Shown: positions 1 through 11,019, counted from the first letter of the stretch. The stretch: DNA of 64,000 bases from Pteria penguin (GCA_035048485.1 CM068592.1:30440001-30504000), one strand, 5' to 3'. Made by a program: numbers and translations. Notes: generated by a model not told the origin, from the sequence alone.

Positions 1-1231
1 CAGATAGCGCGCATCAATATGTATCAGCTGATTGCCCATGGAAACCGCTGACGTCAGCAACAGGTGCCTGTTCGCAGTCAGCAAGAAGGGAGCCAAGCAG
101 AATTTGAAAAGTCAGGACTTACATAATTATTGATTTGTTGAAAAGTTAGTCTAGACATTAAATGTGAAGTTTGTGAAAGAAGAGTTAGACATAAATCATG
201 CAGACATGAAGTTGCTGGAATTAAGTACAACTGGAGCAGTTACAACAGAGTTATTCCCATCAGAGGCGTTGCGGAAATTTGGCGGGGCGGGCGAGGCCTC
301 TGCTTCAACGTCATTGTACAGCATGACGGCGAATATTGAAGGATGTGGGCGATGGTCACTGTATTGTCTCGATACACAAAAGTAGTTCCGGTGATAGTGG
401 GCGTGTCTCCACTGATTGGAAAGTTCGTGTGACAGAACTGACATCAATTTTATGATTGGTCAGAACCGTCGATACAAATAAGATCAATTTATATTGACAT
501 GTGGTGAATGTAAAATGCTTTCTCAATAATAAGACACAAGTAACAATATTTAAGAAATTTAAGAAATGGATGTCAGACCGAAAAGATCAATTAAGGATAA
601 CATCTACATGGACAATTCATATTAACATTTTTGTAGAAAAATATGTGTGAGAAAGGCAGCACTTTATTTCCGCTACTGTCAATGGAAACGAAAACCCTTA
701 CCCCAAAGCTGGTAAAAAAAAGTAAACTTTAACAAATAATCGTAAAAGGACAGGGTCTTTAACACGTTGCGAAAAGAAACGAAATTCAAGTTATTACCAC
801 CACCTGATGTTACATTCATGTTGAAAATTCCTGATACCCTACTCTACCATAAAAACATCACAACAAAACTAAATATGTTTTATAACATTGTAACTCCATA
901 AACATAAACTTCAGTCATACCATAGGAAGCCTCATGCACATTATATTATTCATTAATATCTTGTAATCTGCAATATGTCGAGCCCCATAACGTACACGTG
1001 GCATAACCATAAAACTGAGAAAACCAGGTCACGTAGATGTGCTGCGCTGACAGGGTCGCCTAGCCATCCCAATGCGGGCCCGCCAATGCGCAATGACTAC
1101 AGATACAATTATAATCTCCCATGTCTTACTGACATTTTTATTTTAAGAACAGTATAGCTGTGTCCAAAGTTTGTTTTACAACATATGAATCTATGAATCA
1201 TATGAATTTTTAAAGTGATTTGTCGTCCCGT
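1..1231. other. Region without a supported gene
   Basis: No recognisable gene is seen. A CRE-like TGACGTCA palindrome lies at 50-57. A 73-codon plus-strand frame (164-385) and an overlapping 83-codon minus-strand frame (196-447) match no family I know. The minus strand of bases 1-71 can be read as an exon edge (see findings). Positions 970-1110 are more GC-rich than their surroundings, but no splice-bounded coding frame is clear. Confidence 0.5.
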
Positions 1232-1405
1232 GTCTCCTTGTCTTTCGGACAGGGCAGTATAGATCGAGTACCAATTTACGTCGCGTTGGAAAGTAAACTA
1301 TCCCTCACTGCTTCCGGTAGGTCAAAATTATAGAGCAATGTATCAGGTTCCGCCATCATATAAGTGCCATAATCTGAGGTGACGTAAACAATAACTAAAC
1401 AAACA
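1232..1405 (+). repeat. SINE-2 fragment, tail half
   Basis: This stretch matches the body and tail of the SINE-2 family defined from the copies at 54.18 and 41.95 kb. It has the order 'tctttcgga', then 'ctcactgcttc', then 'ccgccatcatataagtgc', then a tail ending in AAC/AAAC units. The tRNA-like head is missing or unrecognisable. It is an old, diverged copy. Confidence 0.6.
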
Positions 1406-2502
1406 TGATAAACAAATGTTTTCTCACATCCATTGTGTTTAAATGCATGTTTTGGTGACACCTATGAGCTTCAGCATGCAAACGAAATGTCAAATGTCGA
1501 TGTCCGAAGGGAAAAAAAATGTTATAAAACAGCGCTGACACCTTACACTAACCCATCCCTCATTGTATTCTCTTGTGACTCTAAATAATTGTAGCTTCGA
1601 ACCTCGCCGTTTTCTTCAGAAATATGACAGTAAGTAAAGTGAACTCTTTCAAATAAAGTAAGCTTGGTGACTTCATTAACAACGAATAAATCTGATATAG
1701 TCCATATATCAGAGGTTTATTTGGATTACTATCATGCAAATATGTTTGAAATAACTCTGTGACGAGAGAGTGTTTTAAGCATTACATTGGCAATATTGGT
1801 GATTACAACTGGGTAAGAAACACCAAACAAATGGGATTTCGGGAGAGATATATCTATTTCGGCACAACTTCACATTGTCTAATAATTAGACCTGGGGAAA
1901 ACAGAATTTTCGCTTATATATATATGAAATTATCAATAGATTTTTGAAAAGGCAGTGATGAATAAAATTCATCAAAACTTGAGTGGAACCTATCAAGGTT
2001 AAAATCCATTAGCAATGAGAACCGTAACCCCGTGTCATGACATATATCTGAACCATTACCGTAAAGGACGCGTCTCGTAGGTTAAACTGTCTGTACAAAT
2101 TTGATCATTTTTATGGTTGACAAAATGACCTGTATGACATGAGAAACTCCATCCAAACTAATGAAGATCATAAATGATATGAAGGAAAATAGGAAAAAAT
2201 CATCTGATCTACGTCATACATTTAGGTATATTTACATTGGTATAGAAATTAAAGCATTCCATTTATTAGTCGTTAGAAATGACGTCCATATTAAACCTGG
2301 TTCTTATCAAGTGAAATTAGGATTTCTTTCTACTTCACTTGATAAGAGATTACAAATAAATGGAAGTGCTTGCGTTCATTTGACGTTATATCTCTATTTC
2401 TGCTTTACACTTGAATATCTTATAAATATTCATGTGCAACGCAACGCAGGTGTCATTTGAGAGACCCTCAATCGAGAAAATACATGAATAAAGAGTAACT
2501 GG
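1406..2502. other. AT-rich spacer, no gene seen
   Basis: Only short frames occur: a 62-codon frame at 1759-1947 and a 99-codon frame at 2161-2460. Neither has recognisable motifs or convincing splice context. I see no tandem structure or terminal inverted repeats. Confidence 0.5.
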
Positions 2503-2728
2503 TAGTACGATGTTGTGAATGCCACAGTGGCATAGTGACCGTTACAGGTACGACGTTTTTGTTGCCACAGTGACCGTTACAGGTACGATGTTGTGAATGT
2601 CACAGTGACATAGTGTCTGTTCCAAGTACGACGTTTTCAGTGCCACATGTCACAGTGACGAGAGTCCGTTTTAACTATGATGTGATGAATGCCAGAGTGA
2701 CATAGTGCCCGTTACATTCGTATTTTAC
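2503..2728. repeat. Degenerate minisatellite, ~43-bp unit
   Basis: About five degenerate copies are visible of a unit running roughly GTACGATGTTGTGAATG, CCACAGTGACATAGTG, ACCGTTACAG. The unit carries the near-palindrome GTCACAGTGAC. Copies are diverged and some are truncated. Confidence 0.7.
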
Positions 2729-2903
2729 ACCGCTGTTTCTATTGTTCCAAAACAAGTAACTTCATTACCATACTCTACCAATCCCATAATTTAAATACTC
2801 TCGCACAATCTACAGAGAGATCCAGGTCAAAGAAAGGTAATTAACGAGAGCCGTGATTGGCTGATGTGATGTAGGGAGAGAGGGACTACTATTTCAATGT
2901 ATT

Positions 2904-3262
2904 AGGAGCTGTGATTGGATGAAATTATTTGATCTATGTATAAATAAAGATTGATTCTGCTGTAAAATCATGAATTTTTATCTCATTTCGCTAATGTAAA
3001 AATTTAATGACCTAAAAAGGGGTGGTTGTTTACATTTGAATTTTGGCCAATTTTTGGGGGTATCCCCCTTCCAGCATGATTTTCTCGAAATTAAGGTGGA
3101 TAACCTATAGTAAACTGTTAAAATTCTGATAGAGGAGGGTATGTCAAACATTTTGATATGTGGATTATATATAGCTAAAATGTAGGATGTTGTGTAAATC
3201 TTGCTGGAAGTTCGGTAATTTAACATGGGACCCTATGGGAAATGGAATTACTATGCTTTGAC
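2904..3262. repeat. Interspersed repeat with inner 14-bp inverted repeats, copy 1
   Basis: The stretch is collinear with 59,560-59,905 along its whole length and with 54,942-55,115 over its right part. An inner segment at 3069-3209 is bounded by TTCCAGCATGATTT on the left and its near-complement AAATCTTGCTGGAA on the right. This suggests a short non-autonomous DNA transposon inside a larger repeated unit. No coding capacity is seen. Confidence 0.75.
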
Positions 3263-3654
3263 CTCCATTCAATTTAACCGGAAACTACTCTGCAAAAAAG
3301 TTCGCTTTTTAAAAATCAACTCGATATTGCAAAGTCCGGTAATCAATCCGAGTTCGACCACGGGATGTGCCACTAGTCTTAAGAGGTTGGCATTATCTTA
3401 CTTCTACGTGGCGATATCACCATAACAAAAATGCTGAACATCCTACGTAAACTCCTATCTAACAAACATTTACAGCAACATTAAACATTTATACATACTT
3501 ATGCCATCTACATTCTCACAGTCGTTTATTTCTATATTCCATATTCCACATTAATGTGAATATTTTTCCAATGACATCAACTTAACCACCCCACCCCTCG
3601 TTTTTGAATTCATTACTACATGACTGCAGTGTATACGGGATTTTTCATACTCAC

Positions 3655-3715
3655 TTGGAGTCTTTCGCCTTTGAACTGTGCTTCCGCTTCTTGCGTACCA
3701 TGCTCGTGAGGCGGC
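3655..3715 (-). CDS. Candidate exon encoding a lysine/arginine-rich segment
   Basis: On the minus strand a pyrimidine-rich tract ending TTTTTTCAG (a good 3' splice site) is followed by 61 bases and then GTGAGTATG (a strong 5' splice site). All three frames are open. The most striking frame contains an ATG in fair context and reads MVRKKRKHSSKAKDSK, a basic string like a nuclear localisation signal. The segment is GC-richer than its flanks, as expected of an exon. I do not recognise the protein. Partner exons should lie in the same orientation, outside the window or unrecognised within it. The frame is inferred from composition only; this could be an internal exon or a first coding exon spliced to a 5' leader. 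Confidence 0.5.
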
Positions 3716-4558
3716 CTGAAAAAATATTATAGACAGTAAACTTGTATATACACACTTTTTGTTGCTATGCCGTCATACAGAGGGCACTTTGTGTTCTGGA
3801 TTTTAACATATGCAGTGACATTGGCACATCCAAGGGGTGTCACTGGCTTTACAACCCCTACCCCATTTGTCAAACTACAACAAGATCAGTTCCAATTATT
3901 TCTGAAGATGGAAACCATCATCTTTCTTTGGCAACACTTTATCACAAAAGGGTGGATGCCTCTTTCGAAAATTGTTGAATCCGCCGCTGAGTGGCAGCAC
4001 TGTCTATGCGTAGTTTTTATTCTCCTCCAACTACCTGGGTTTATGACAAAGGCAATGGTCGTGCATATAGCATGACCGACGATCCCGAGATGCCACCATG
4101 TGATTTGAAACCAGTCCTGCTGTGTCATCTACTATTAAAAGCACAGAATGATTTTTATCACTTGTTTGAATATCGCGTTCATAATCACATAAAATCTTGA
4201 CCGACGTGCATATATTTATATATTTCTACATTGTAATGGTTACAATGGTTTTTCTGATTCAGGGCTGAAAGATTTACACCATAAAAAGTGTTTACTATGT
4301 AACTGTGTAAATATCAGCATCTCTTGATTCGTGTCATCCACCATGAAGGCTTGAACAAACAAACATTAAAAAATGGTCAATATATGAATTTGTTAGATCA
4401 ATCTTTACACATTTGTTTCGTCATCCTCGACTTCTTTTGGTCATTTTTTCAATAAAAACACTCTTCTTATTTATTTTAGTGTTATATGTATAAGGTTTAC
4501 ACGGGCAGAGAAATGAACATATTCAGTTTAGTGCAAGTACGTAGGGATAGAAATGGAA
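3716..4558. other. Region with unrecognised overlapping short frames
   Basis: Overlapping plus-strand frames at 3742-3978, 3767-4075 and 3991-4200 could together be one decayed coding stretch broken by frameshifts. I recognise no family, and no splice sites support them. The rest is AT-rich without repeats. Confidence 0.35.
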
Positions 4559-4751
4559 GTTATATTGGTTGGTTGGTTGATTGGTGTTTTACGTCGCTTT
4601 CAACAATATTTCAGTTATATCGCGACATGGAAGCAGGAGGTTACCAACCTCTTAAACATAGTGGCGCAACCCGGGAATCGAACCCGGATCGTCGGCGCCG
4701 CAAGCCAAGCGTTTAACCACTACACCAAGCCTGCCCCTAGGTTATATTGGT
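4559..4751 (-). repeat. SINE-1 copy (tRNA head, Meta-like core)
   Basis: On the minus strand it starts with a tRNA-like head with an A-box-like TGGTGTAGTGGTTAA and a perfect B-box-like GGTTCGATTCC. A central domain near CTGAAATATTGTTGAAAG follows, and the element ends in an (AACC/AATC)n tail. The element spans about 4570-4740. It is flanked by the direct repeat GTTATATTGGT (4559-4569 and 4741-4751), a target-site duplication that proves retroposition. The core resembles, from memory, the Meta-SINE domain of molluscs. It encodes nothing; it would be transcribed by RNA polymerase III and mobilised by a LINE. Confidence 0.93.
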
Positions 4752-4906
4752 ATAGGTCTTCGGTTGTCAAAGGCTCAATGACAGACCACTTTACAGAAGT
4801 GAAGGCCGTGGATCTGAAACATGAATGCTAAATAAATTCATGATTTAAACCCTAAATCACATATAAGACATATATTCTGTTCCATAACATTTTGTAAAAA
4901 TCCTCT

Positions 4907-5016
4907 GAAGCCACGTTCAGAACCATCTTCACAAGCCAAGGCTTCGTTTCGTTCTACTGCACTACAGTAGAACGAAACAAAGCCTTGGCTTGCGAAGATG
5001 GTTCAGAACCGGCTTC
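4907..5016. repeat. Long hairpin, ~52-bp arms, 5-base loop
   Basis: The left arm (4907-4959) and right arm (4965-5016) are near-perfect inverted repeats around the loop CACTA. The inner ~29 bp, from the arm's 'caagccaaggctt' to 'cgttctactg', has only a couple of mismatches; the outer part has one small indel. A transcript would fold into a long stem. It is probably a foldback transposon remnant, since no flanking duplication is obvious. Confidence 0.9.
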
Positions 5017-5679
5017 TGTAAACTTTCTTAATTTCATATAAAATTGAACATTATTTATCTCAATTCTAAATTCCATTTCAATGCCTATAGCATGTCCAAC
5101 ATCATACATGTATGTGCATTTCAGTTTGAATACATTTTTGTGAAACAGTTTCACACGCCGTTTATCGTACTGGAGAGAGCATTCCAGTTTTGCGCATCCA
5201 ATGAAAGAACCGACAATTTCTCTTATATAAACACAATTATATTCGCTATATCTAACTCAATGGGTCGTACAATGAATTACATAAATACGTCTTGCTCTTT
5301 TCTGTGTCAGACAAAAATAGATATTGAATGTTCATTTTTCAAATATTGTTTGTTAACCGAAGTAATTGCACTTTACATCGATGTTTGGGGCCTGCTAGAT
5401 ATTGATGTACATCTACAAATGTATGTATATGAATATATAAATACAGTTTTGTTGTGAAAGCCTAGTCTAGTAGAAGTGACTTCATTCAATGTTGACAGTA
5501 ACATATCTATTCAATGTCTATGGTAATTGTATGTTGCATGTTTAAGTATATCTTTCCTTTCAACCTTACACAGACAATGAGTTTTGTAATGTATTTGTCG
5601 AAGACATTTATATGAAATAAATACATGTTTAGATTGTACAAACACAAATTTTTCGATTTCTGGATTTCGACATTATATT
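5017..5679. other. Spacer with a 137-codon frame of unknown status
   Basis: A plus-strand frame at 5044-5457 is the longest in the window that is not made of repeats. Its translation is rich in Ile, Phe, Tyr and Asn, as expected from AT-rich DNA. It has no domain I recognise and no clear splice or promoter context. I treat it as probably non-coding. Confidence 0.4.
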
Positions 5680-5728
5680 AAAGAGGTTTGTTATCTCCTG
5701 CTTCCATGTCGTGATATAACTGGAACAT
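5680..5728 (+). repeat. SINE-1 core fragment
   Basis: The bases from AAGAGGTTTGTTATCTCCTG through TGATATAACTGGAACAT match the centre of SINE-1 in plus orientation. Head and tail are missing, so it is an old fragment. A full copy in the opposite orientation lies 50 bp downstream. Confidence 0.7.
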
Positions 5729-5779
5729 AGGTCCCGAACGTCTCACAATTATAAATTCATAATAATGAAGTCATTTTAG

Positions 5780-5980
5780 TCAGAATGTTTGGGTTGGTTG
5801 GTTGGTTAATTGGTGTTTTACGTCGCTTTCAACAATATTTCAGTTATATCGCGACATGGAAGCAGGAGGTTACCAACCTCTTAAACATAGTGGCGCAACC
5901 CGGGAATCGAACCCGGATCGTCGGCGCCACAAGCCAAGCGCTTAACCACTACACCACACCTGCCCCTCAGAATGTTTGGG
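5780..5980 (-). repeat. SINE-1 copy with 14-bp target-site duplication
   Basis: This full-length copy lies on the minus strand, with tRNA-like head, B box GGTTCGATTCC, Meta-like core and (AACC)n tail. It is flanked by identical TCAGAATGTTTGGG at 5780-5793 and 5967-5980. The perfect duplication implies a young insertion. It is nearly identical to the copy at 4.56 kb. Confidence 0.95.
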
Positions 5981-6138
5981 AATTCCATAGTCGTGACAAT
6001 GAGGATAGACACACCCTTTATCGTATTACTTTGTTTTTGGGGGTTTTTTTTTTTCTCTCTCTCTTCTCTTCGTTTAGAAATTTTGTGATCAAAGTAAGCG
6101 TTAGAGTCATTCAACAACCGAGTCTGATTTCCTGAGCA

Positions 6139-6279
6139 TTGGCGGATTTAGAGGCCCCCCCCCCCCTTTTGGCTACATATTTACGAGTAAAACTCCAGAT
6201 TTAGCACCAAAATGGCTAGGTCGTTTGGCTAATACACATGTGAGCCCCCTCCCCCTTTCGGAAATCCTGGATCCGCCAA
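6139..6279. repeat. Short inverted-repeat element with poly-C tract
   Basis: The ends are TTGGCGGATttagagg and cctggATCCGCCAA, imperfect inverted repeats about 140 bp apart. The left end runs into a C homopolymer and the right end has CCCCCTCCCCC. It is probably a non-autonomous DNA transposon. No coding potential is seen. Confidence 0.6.
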
Positions 6280-6307
6280 AGCTGAACATAAGAGGCACGG
6301 ATAATTT

Positions 6308-6655
6308 CGAAGTACATGTAGTTTTTATCATGTGTCTATCTGACCCAGAGACTAAACTGTTGAATATAAAGGTTTTATATTTCAATATTTCATAAATGGC
6401 CGACAACTATAAAAAAAAATTCAGGTTTTTTACGTTCTATTTACAATGTATATGATCAGAAAAATACAGTAAGTTATTACAAAGTACATGTAGCTTTTAT
6501 CACGTGTCTACCTGGCCCAGAGGCTAAACTTCTGAATATTGAGTTCTATGTTTCACAATTTCATAAGTGTGCGACAACAGTAAAAAAAATCAGGGTTTTT
6601 TACGTTCTATTTACATGTTTTACATAACAATATCAGAGAAATACAGTAAGTTATT
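6308..6655. repeat. Two-copy tandem duplication, ~171 bp
   Basis: AAGTACATGTAGTTTTTATC at ~6310 recurs with changes at ~6481. Both copies continue collinearly through 'cccagag.ctaaact' and 'ttttttacgttctatttaca' to 'aaatacagtaagttatta'. The copies differ by substitutions and small indels. Confidence 0.8.
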
Positions 6656-6675
6656 AGAATACAACCGACATTTAC

Positions 6676-7259
6676 TTAAAGCTGTATACCCTATGTTCGC
6701 TAGTAGAGTGCATATTATAGGTTAATTTATTCTAAATTGTTTTGATTATATATATGAGCCTAAAACATATTAAAAAAGGACCCTTGCAAATGTTGGAATG
6801 AAATTCGTCATATTAAGTGAGATAACATTGCCTAAAACACGATGTTTGTAAACAGAATGTTTACAAGCAACTTATCACGTGATCTAATTCGGAAGCCGCC
6901 GCATCATGGACACTGGTGGAGGGCGAGGTAAATAAACTTGACGAGTAACTTTCAAAATCTGCATTCAAGTCTGCTAAAGTTAGTATTTACTGAAATCGTT
7001 TTCTTTTTGAGTCTCCCTTCATCGCATTTGTTTTGATTAAACTGCGCATGCGCGAAGTCGGGTCATGGTTGTATTTATTGAATACCCACTTTATTTACGT
7101 AGTATTTTCTTTTTATTTTGATATCTCCGAGGGTTTAAAGCAACAAAATATGTTATTAACGCAAAGTTTATAACTTCAGCCATACAAGAAAAATACAGTT
7201 TTTGTTTTACATGCGCTAATTTTTGAAATTATACCGAATTGTAGGGTATACAACTTTAA
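6676..7259. mobile_element. TTAA-flanked non-autonomous DNA transposon, copy 1
   Basis: The element (6680-7255, ~576 bp) starts AGCTGTATACCCTA and ends TAGGGTATACAACT, short imperfect terminal inverted repeats. TTAA lies directly on both sides (6676-6679 and 7256-7259). A second copy at 57.41 kb has the same ends and the same TTAA flanks, so the boundaries are reliable. TTAA duplication is typical of piggyBac-type transposases, but I see no transposase here. Inside are a CACGTG palindrome within 'atcacgtgatc' and TGCGCATGCGCG, a match to the NRF-1 consensus. Confidence 0.85.
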
Positions 7260-8214
7260 ATTCATGACAACCCTCCAATAACCTGTGATTGTTTATCATC
7301 AAGCAATATATTTGCGTGTTGTTATTATCTAAGCACAATACAAACTTTAGGAGTAACAATGATATTTATGGTAAACGCATCAAGTAATTAGCAAGTCATG
7401 TTATGGGGAGAACATACTCAAAGAGAAGAATAGAAGTCAATCACGTCGTGACCAAACTTCATGCCTGTCTTCAAAGTTTCATGTCGTGATACTTTTATAT
7501 TAAATACCCTCAATCAATGAAACTTAATTTAACGTATAAAGGCATTGATCCTCCACTGTACAAAGTGAAGGTTTACGTGTCGCTACGGTCCATATGTCCC
7601 TTTTCACGAGGGAGATGTGCCCTAATATTTCCCTAAATACAATATATAGCGAGTGAATGAATGTTAAGTGCTGTTTTAAAGCGGTAGTGACAACTATTGC
7701 CCGAGTTTACATGTATGTCAGTAGTACAATATGACTGCGATTTGGCAACTCTTTGTTATTACCCTGTGTGTAACGTTCACCAAAGGCTAAAGAAAATTTG
7801 GGCATTACAGATAGGTGATTCTCTAATACAGGCTATTTTACACACGTTAATTGATTAGTTTGATTTGGCTTTACACAGTAGCCAGTAAAGCACGGTAAAG
7901 GGCGATCGGAAACAAGAGGTTACTACTTGCAGTGAAAATGACGGTCGTTTGGACAAGGTGTCGAAATTACATTTACAATATACATTTATATTATATAAGT
8001 TTAATCATTTTTACGTTTTCTTTGCACCTTTTTATATTCATGTTCAAAATTTTGCTTTATTATCTCAATGATAGTAATTAAAACTTTTTCGGTCAAGAAA
8101 AAAAAACTATGCATGATGCATTCGCCATCAATCGATGATAGTATCATGTGCCCAGGGTTAGTAATGATCTCTGCAAATAGTTTGCTTACTATGTACAATA
8201 CAAAGTGGAATCGG
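7260..8214. other. AT-rich spacer, no gene seen
   Basis: I find no coding frame with recognisable motifs, no SINE and no tandem repeat. A minus-strand 82-codon frame at 8001-8249 is composition-driven. Confidence 0.5.
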
Positions 8215-8425
8215 GTATGAAATGAGTACGAGATCTCGTACTTGATCATCGTTACATTTCTTCACCATACGTTCCAGCGAGGCGCAGGATGACAGTGCGA
8301 CCATCTGTATATAATGCTAATGTCGAGTCGGGTAAAGAATGGGTACGAGATCTCGTACTTTTATCCTCGTAACTTTCTTCACCATACGTTACCGCGAAGC
8401 ACACGATGATTGTGCGACAGGTCGA
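8210..8425. repeat. Two-copy repeat, each with a perfect palindrome
   Basis: Two ~117-bp copies share the order 'tcggGta', a palindrome, 'atc.tcgta.c.tttcttcaccatacgtt' and 'gcgacc/gcgaca'. The palindrome AGTACGAGATCTCGTACT (18 bp, perfect) lies at 8225-8242. Its 16-bp core GTACGAGATCTCGTAC recurs at 8343-8358. Confidence 0.8.
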
Positions 8426-8884
8426 GGTACAAGGTTATTATGCAAGGGTTTCATGTTCATATTATACCAGGATCAAAAGCCTATTGTATAGATTAAATAT
8501 TGTAAAAAATGGCACGTTGAATTATCATGTATTTATTCACAAAACTTCAATGCCAGAATTATTCGAGATTGATGTAAATCATTTCAATGCCGGAATGTAA
8601 ATCATGTATACATTAAGGTTAGCAAAGGTCGAACATCTTTATAAACTGCGTATGAAAGGAATCGTCAATAACCATTATGATCCTAAGGAGCTGCCATGAT
8701 AAATGCAATATATTTATTCTGTTAAGACAAATGAAATAAAGTATATGCTTTGCTCCATTATTGATCGGGGTGGCCGTTATGAGATTAGAGAATACTCCAA
8801 ACTTTATTTCAGAGATGGCATTAGGAAAGTTGTTCGCAATCGATGCGTTTATATATCTTAACCGGAAGTGATAAGAGTCCCTGT

Positions 8885-9005
8885 ACAAGCAGACGCCTAC
8901 CATGACGCGGAGCTATATTGTGCCATCTAAGAACAAACATCGACTCCGCATGGCATAATTTGAATTTCGGATATTCCGATCCCGAACATTTTAACCACAG
9001 AGCCG
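8885..9005 (-). repeat. Degenerate SINE-2 head region
   Basis: The order 'gacgcctaccatgacgcgga', 'gtgccatctaagaa', 'atattccgatcccgaacattttaaccac' follows SINE-2 copies on the minus strand. Most internal positions have drifted. The head end runs straight into the following minisatellite. Confidence 0.5.
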
Positions 9006-9450
9006 CACCAACTCCAGAAATAAAAAAAATCCTCCTGACCTGCTCACTCTAACAATAGAACAGCATTAACACTATAACTAAACCATTCTCCCAACCTAAG
9101 CACCATAACCTGAAAATTTACCAGCTCTAGAAATATACCATTCTCCTGACTTGAAAGCTTTAAGTACTGAACCGCACCAACTCTAGAAGTAAACCAATCT
9201 CCATATCTGAACACTTTAACCAAAGAACCGCACCAAATCTAGAATTAAACCATTCTCCTGACCTGAACACTTCAATCCCAGAATCACACCAACTCCAGAA
9301 ATAAACCATTTCCCCGACCTGAACACTTCAACAAGGGAACCGCTTCAACTCGAGAAATAAACTGTTCACATGAACTGAACACCTTAACTACAAAACTACA
9401 TTATCTCAAGAGGTAAATCTCTCTCTTGATGTGTACAAATTAACCACAAA
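8985..9450. repeat. Degenerate minisatellite, ~56-bp unit
   Basis: About eight copies are visible of a unit with the order ACCGCACCAACTCTAGAAGT, AAACCATTCTCCTGACC, TGAACACTTTAACCA. Copies differ by many substitutions. The first copy overlaps the end of the degenerate SINE-2 at 8.89-9.0 kb, and the unit resembles that SINE head. Confidence 0.85.
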
Positions 9451-10654
9451 ACATGTATGTATAATATAGAATTAATGATCAGGCATAGTCACCAGTTTTA
9501 AAAATAATCAAATCAAATCAAGTTCATATACAAATTGTTTGATGGCGGTTTTCGGTGATCCACTACTCCGGAATTAAACCCTCTAGCACAGTCGCTTGTT
9601 GTCTGCACAGATTTATACCTATTGTCGTTGATACATACATTTTCAATAACAATACGTCGTATTTAATAGAAAAATCTTTTTTTTTTCTTTTGATGACAAA
9701 AGCCATTTGGAAATACCTAAAAGACCAACTTGAATAAATAAGTGCTATTACCCTCCTTGGCCTATTGACAGCTCAATGTTCTTTTACAGAATGTAATGGA
9801 TTCCATTGTTATAACACAATCCATTAGATAACCAATTGTCTGCTGAGTACTCTTGACGCATAGAATATGAGTTAAGTAAACAAACGTTCATATACGAAGG
9901 GCAAGGTTAGAATCCAATAGTCTACACCTTTTCACGTGATATCGTAATTAGAACGTATGGATTTTTAGTTCCATCCATAGCTGCCGTTCTAAATTAGAAC
10001 TTTGAATACGCAAACTTCTACCACGTCGTACCAGAGAAGTTAGCTTCTCCTGTGTGTTCGCCAAGCTCAAGCTAACATAGAATCTACATTAAAAGCTACA
10101 CTAATTGAAATAAAAAAAGGAAAAACAAAATATGTATTTCATTAAGTTTAGAAAAAAAAGAACCCGCTACATAATAGTCACAATATCCACATATGAGGAC
10201 TATGCAGTTTTTAGTTCATTAACAGATCTATTAAAATTGGAATTTTCAATATTATGGTTTCATCTTATTTGTCGCATACCTTAGTATGATTAATTTATAA
10301 CATTCTGACATCATTCTGATAAATAAAAGTAAAATGAGTGGTGTACCTAACATTTGTTAACAATCTCTAAATTTGGTTTTAAAATATATTCTGTTAAGTA
10401 TAATCCATCAATTTCTTCCGACGATGATGGATAAGGGCTCATCAATGTATAATAGGCTGTGAATATTCAAAATCCACCTCGTTAATGCCAATTCTAATTT
10501 CATTTTTACTTTGTACGAAATTTTGATCAGATAAGAATTCCTTAAGTACCTTGTTTACGCCGTCTATACAGCCTATTATTATCAACGGTCACGTGATGAA
10601 TTGTGATTTGAGTTGCGTACCCATTATATATGTTGCAATAAAGGAATAAAGATG
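9451..10654. other. AT-rich spacer, no gene seen
   Basis: Only composition-driven short frames occur. No SINE, inverted repeat or tandem repeat was recognised. Confidence 0.5.
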
Positions 10655-10659
10655 TATAG

Positions 10660-10880
10660 AGTTATTGAGTCTTTTCGTTAAGAAATTAACGGTATCTGAC
10701 GTAAAACAATTTTGACGTCATCAATTTCCTATGAAAACGCCATTTGTTGACTATCATTTCCCTGAGATTTAGATCAGTTTCCATAGAATTTGATGACGTC
10801 ATAGTGATTATGGATATAATCCATACATCATGGAAAGTAACTCTGTATAACGAAAAGATCGAATAGTCACTGAACGAAGA
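10660..10880. repeat. Imperfect foldback element with a CRE-like palindrome in each arm
   Basis: The left arm contains TTTTCGTTA, then TGACGTCATCAATTTCCTAT. The right arm holds the reverse complements, including ATAGAATTTGATGACGTCA and TAACGAAAAGA. The arms are imperfect. TGACGTCA occurs at 10713-10720 and 10794-10801, placed symmetrically. It is probably a MITE-like element. Confidence 0.75.
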
Positions 10881-11019
10881 AAATGGACAAGTAATTAGCC
10901 ATTGTCTTCATTATGTTTGTTTGATTAATTCACCACTATGGAGGATAACCAAAAAATAAAAACCAAAACAAAACAAAACACCCCCACACACACACCAAAA
11001 AAAAAAAAAAACCCCAGGG

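Noticed and set aside
4931..5000. MicroRNA precursor reading of the 4.9-kb hairpin
   Set aside because: Arms of ~52 bp with a 5-base loop are unlike a typical animal precursor, so a foldback element is more likely. Kept only as a testable possibility.
5044..5457. 137-codon frame as a real gene
   Set aside because: AT-driven amino-acid composition, no domain, no promoter or splice context.
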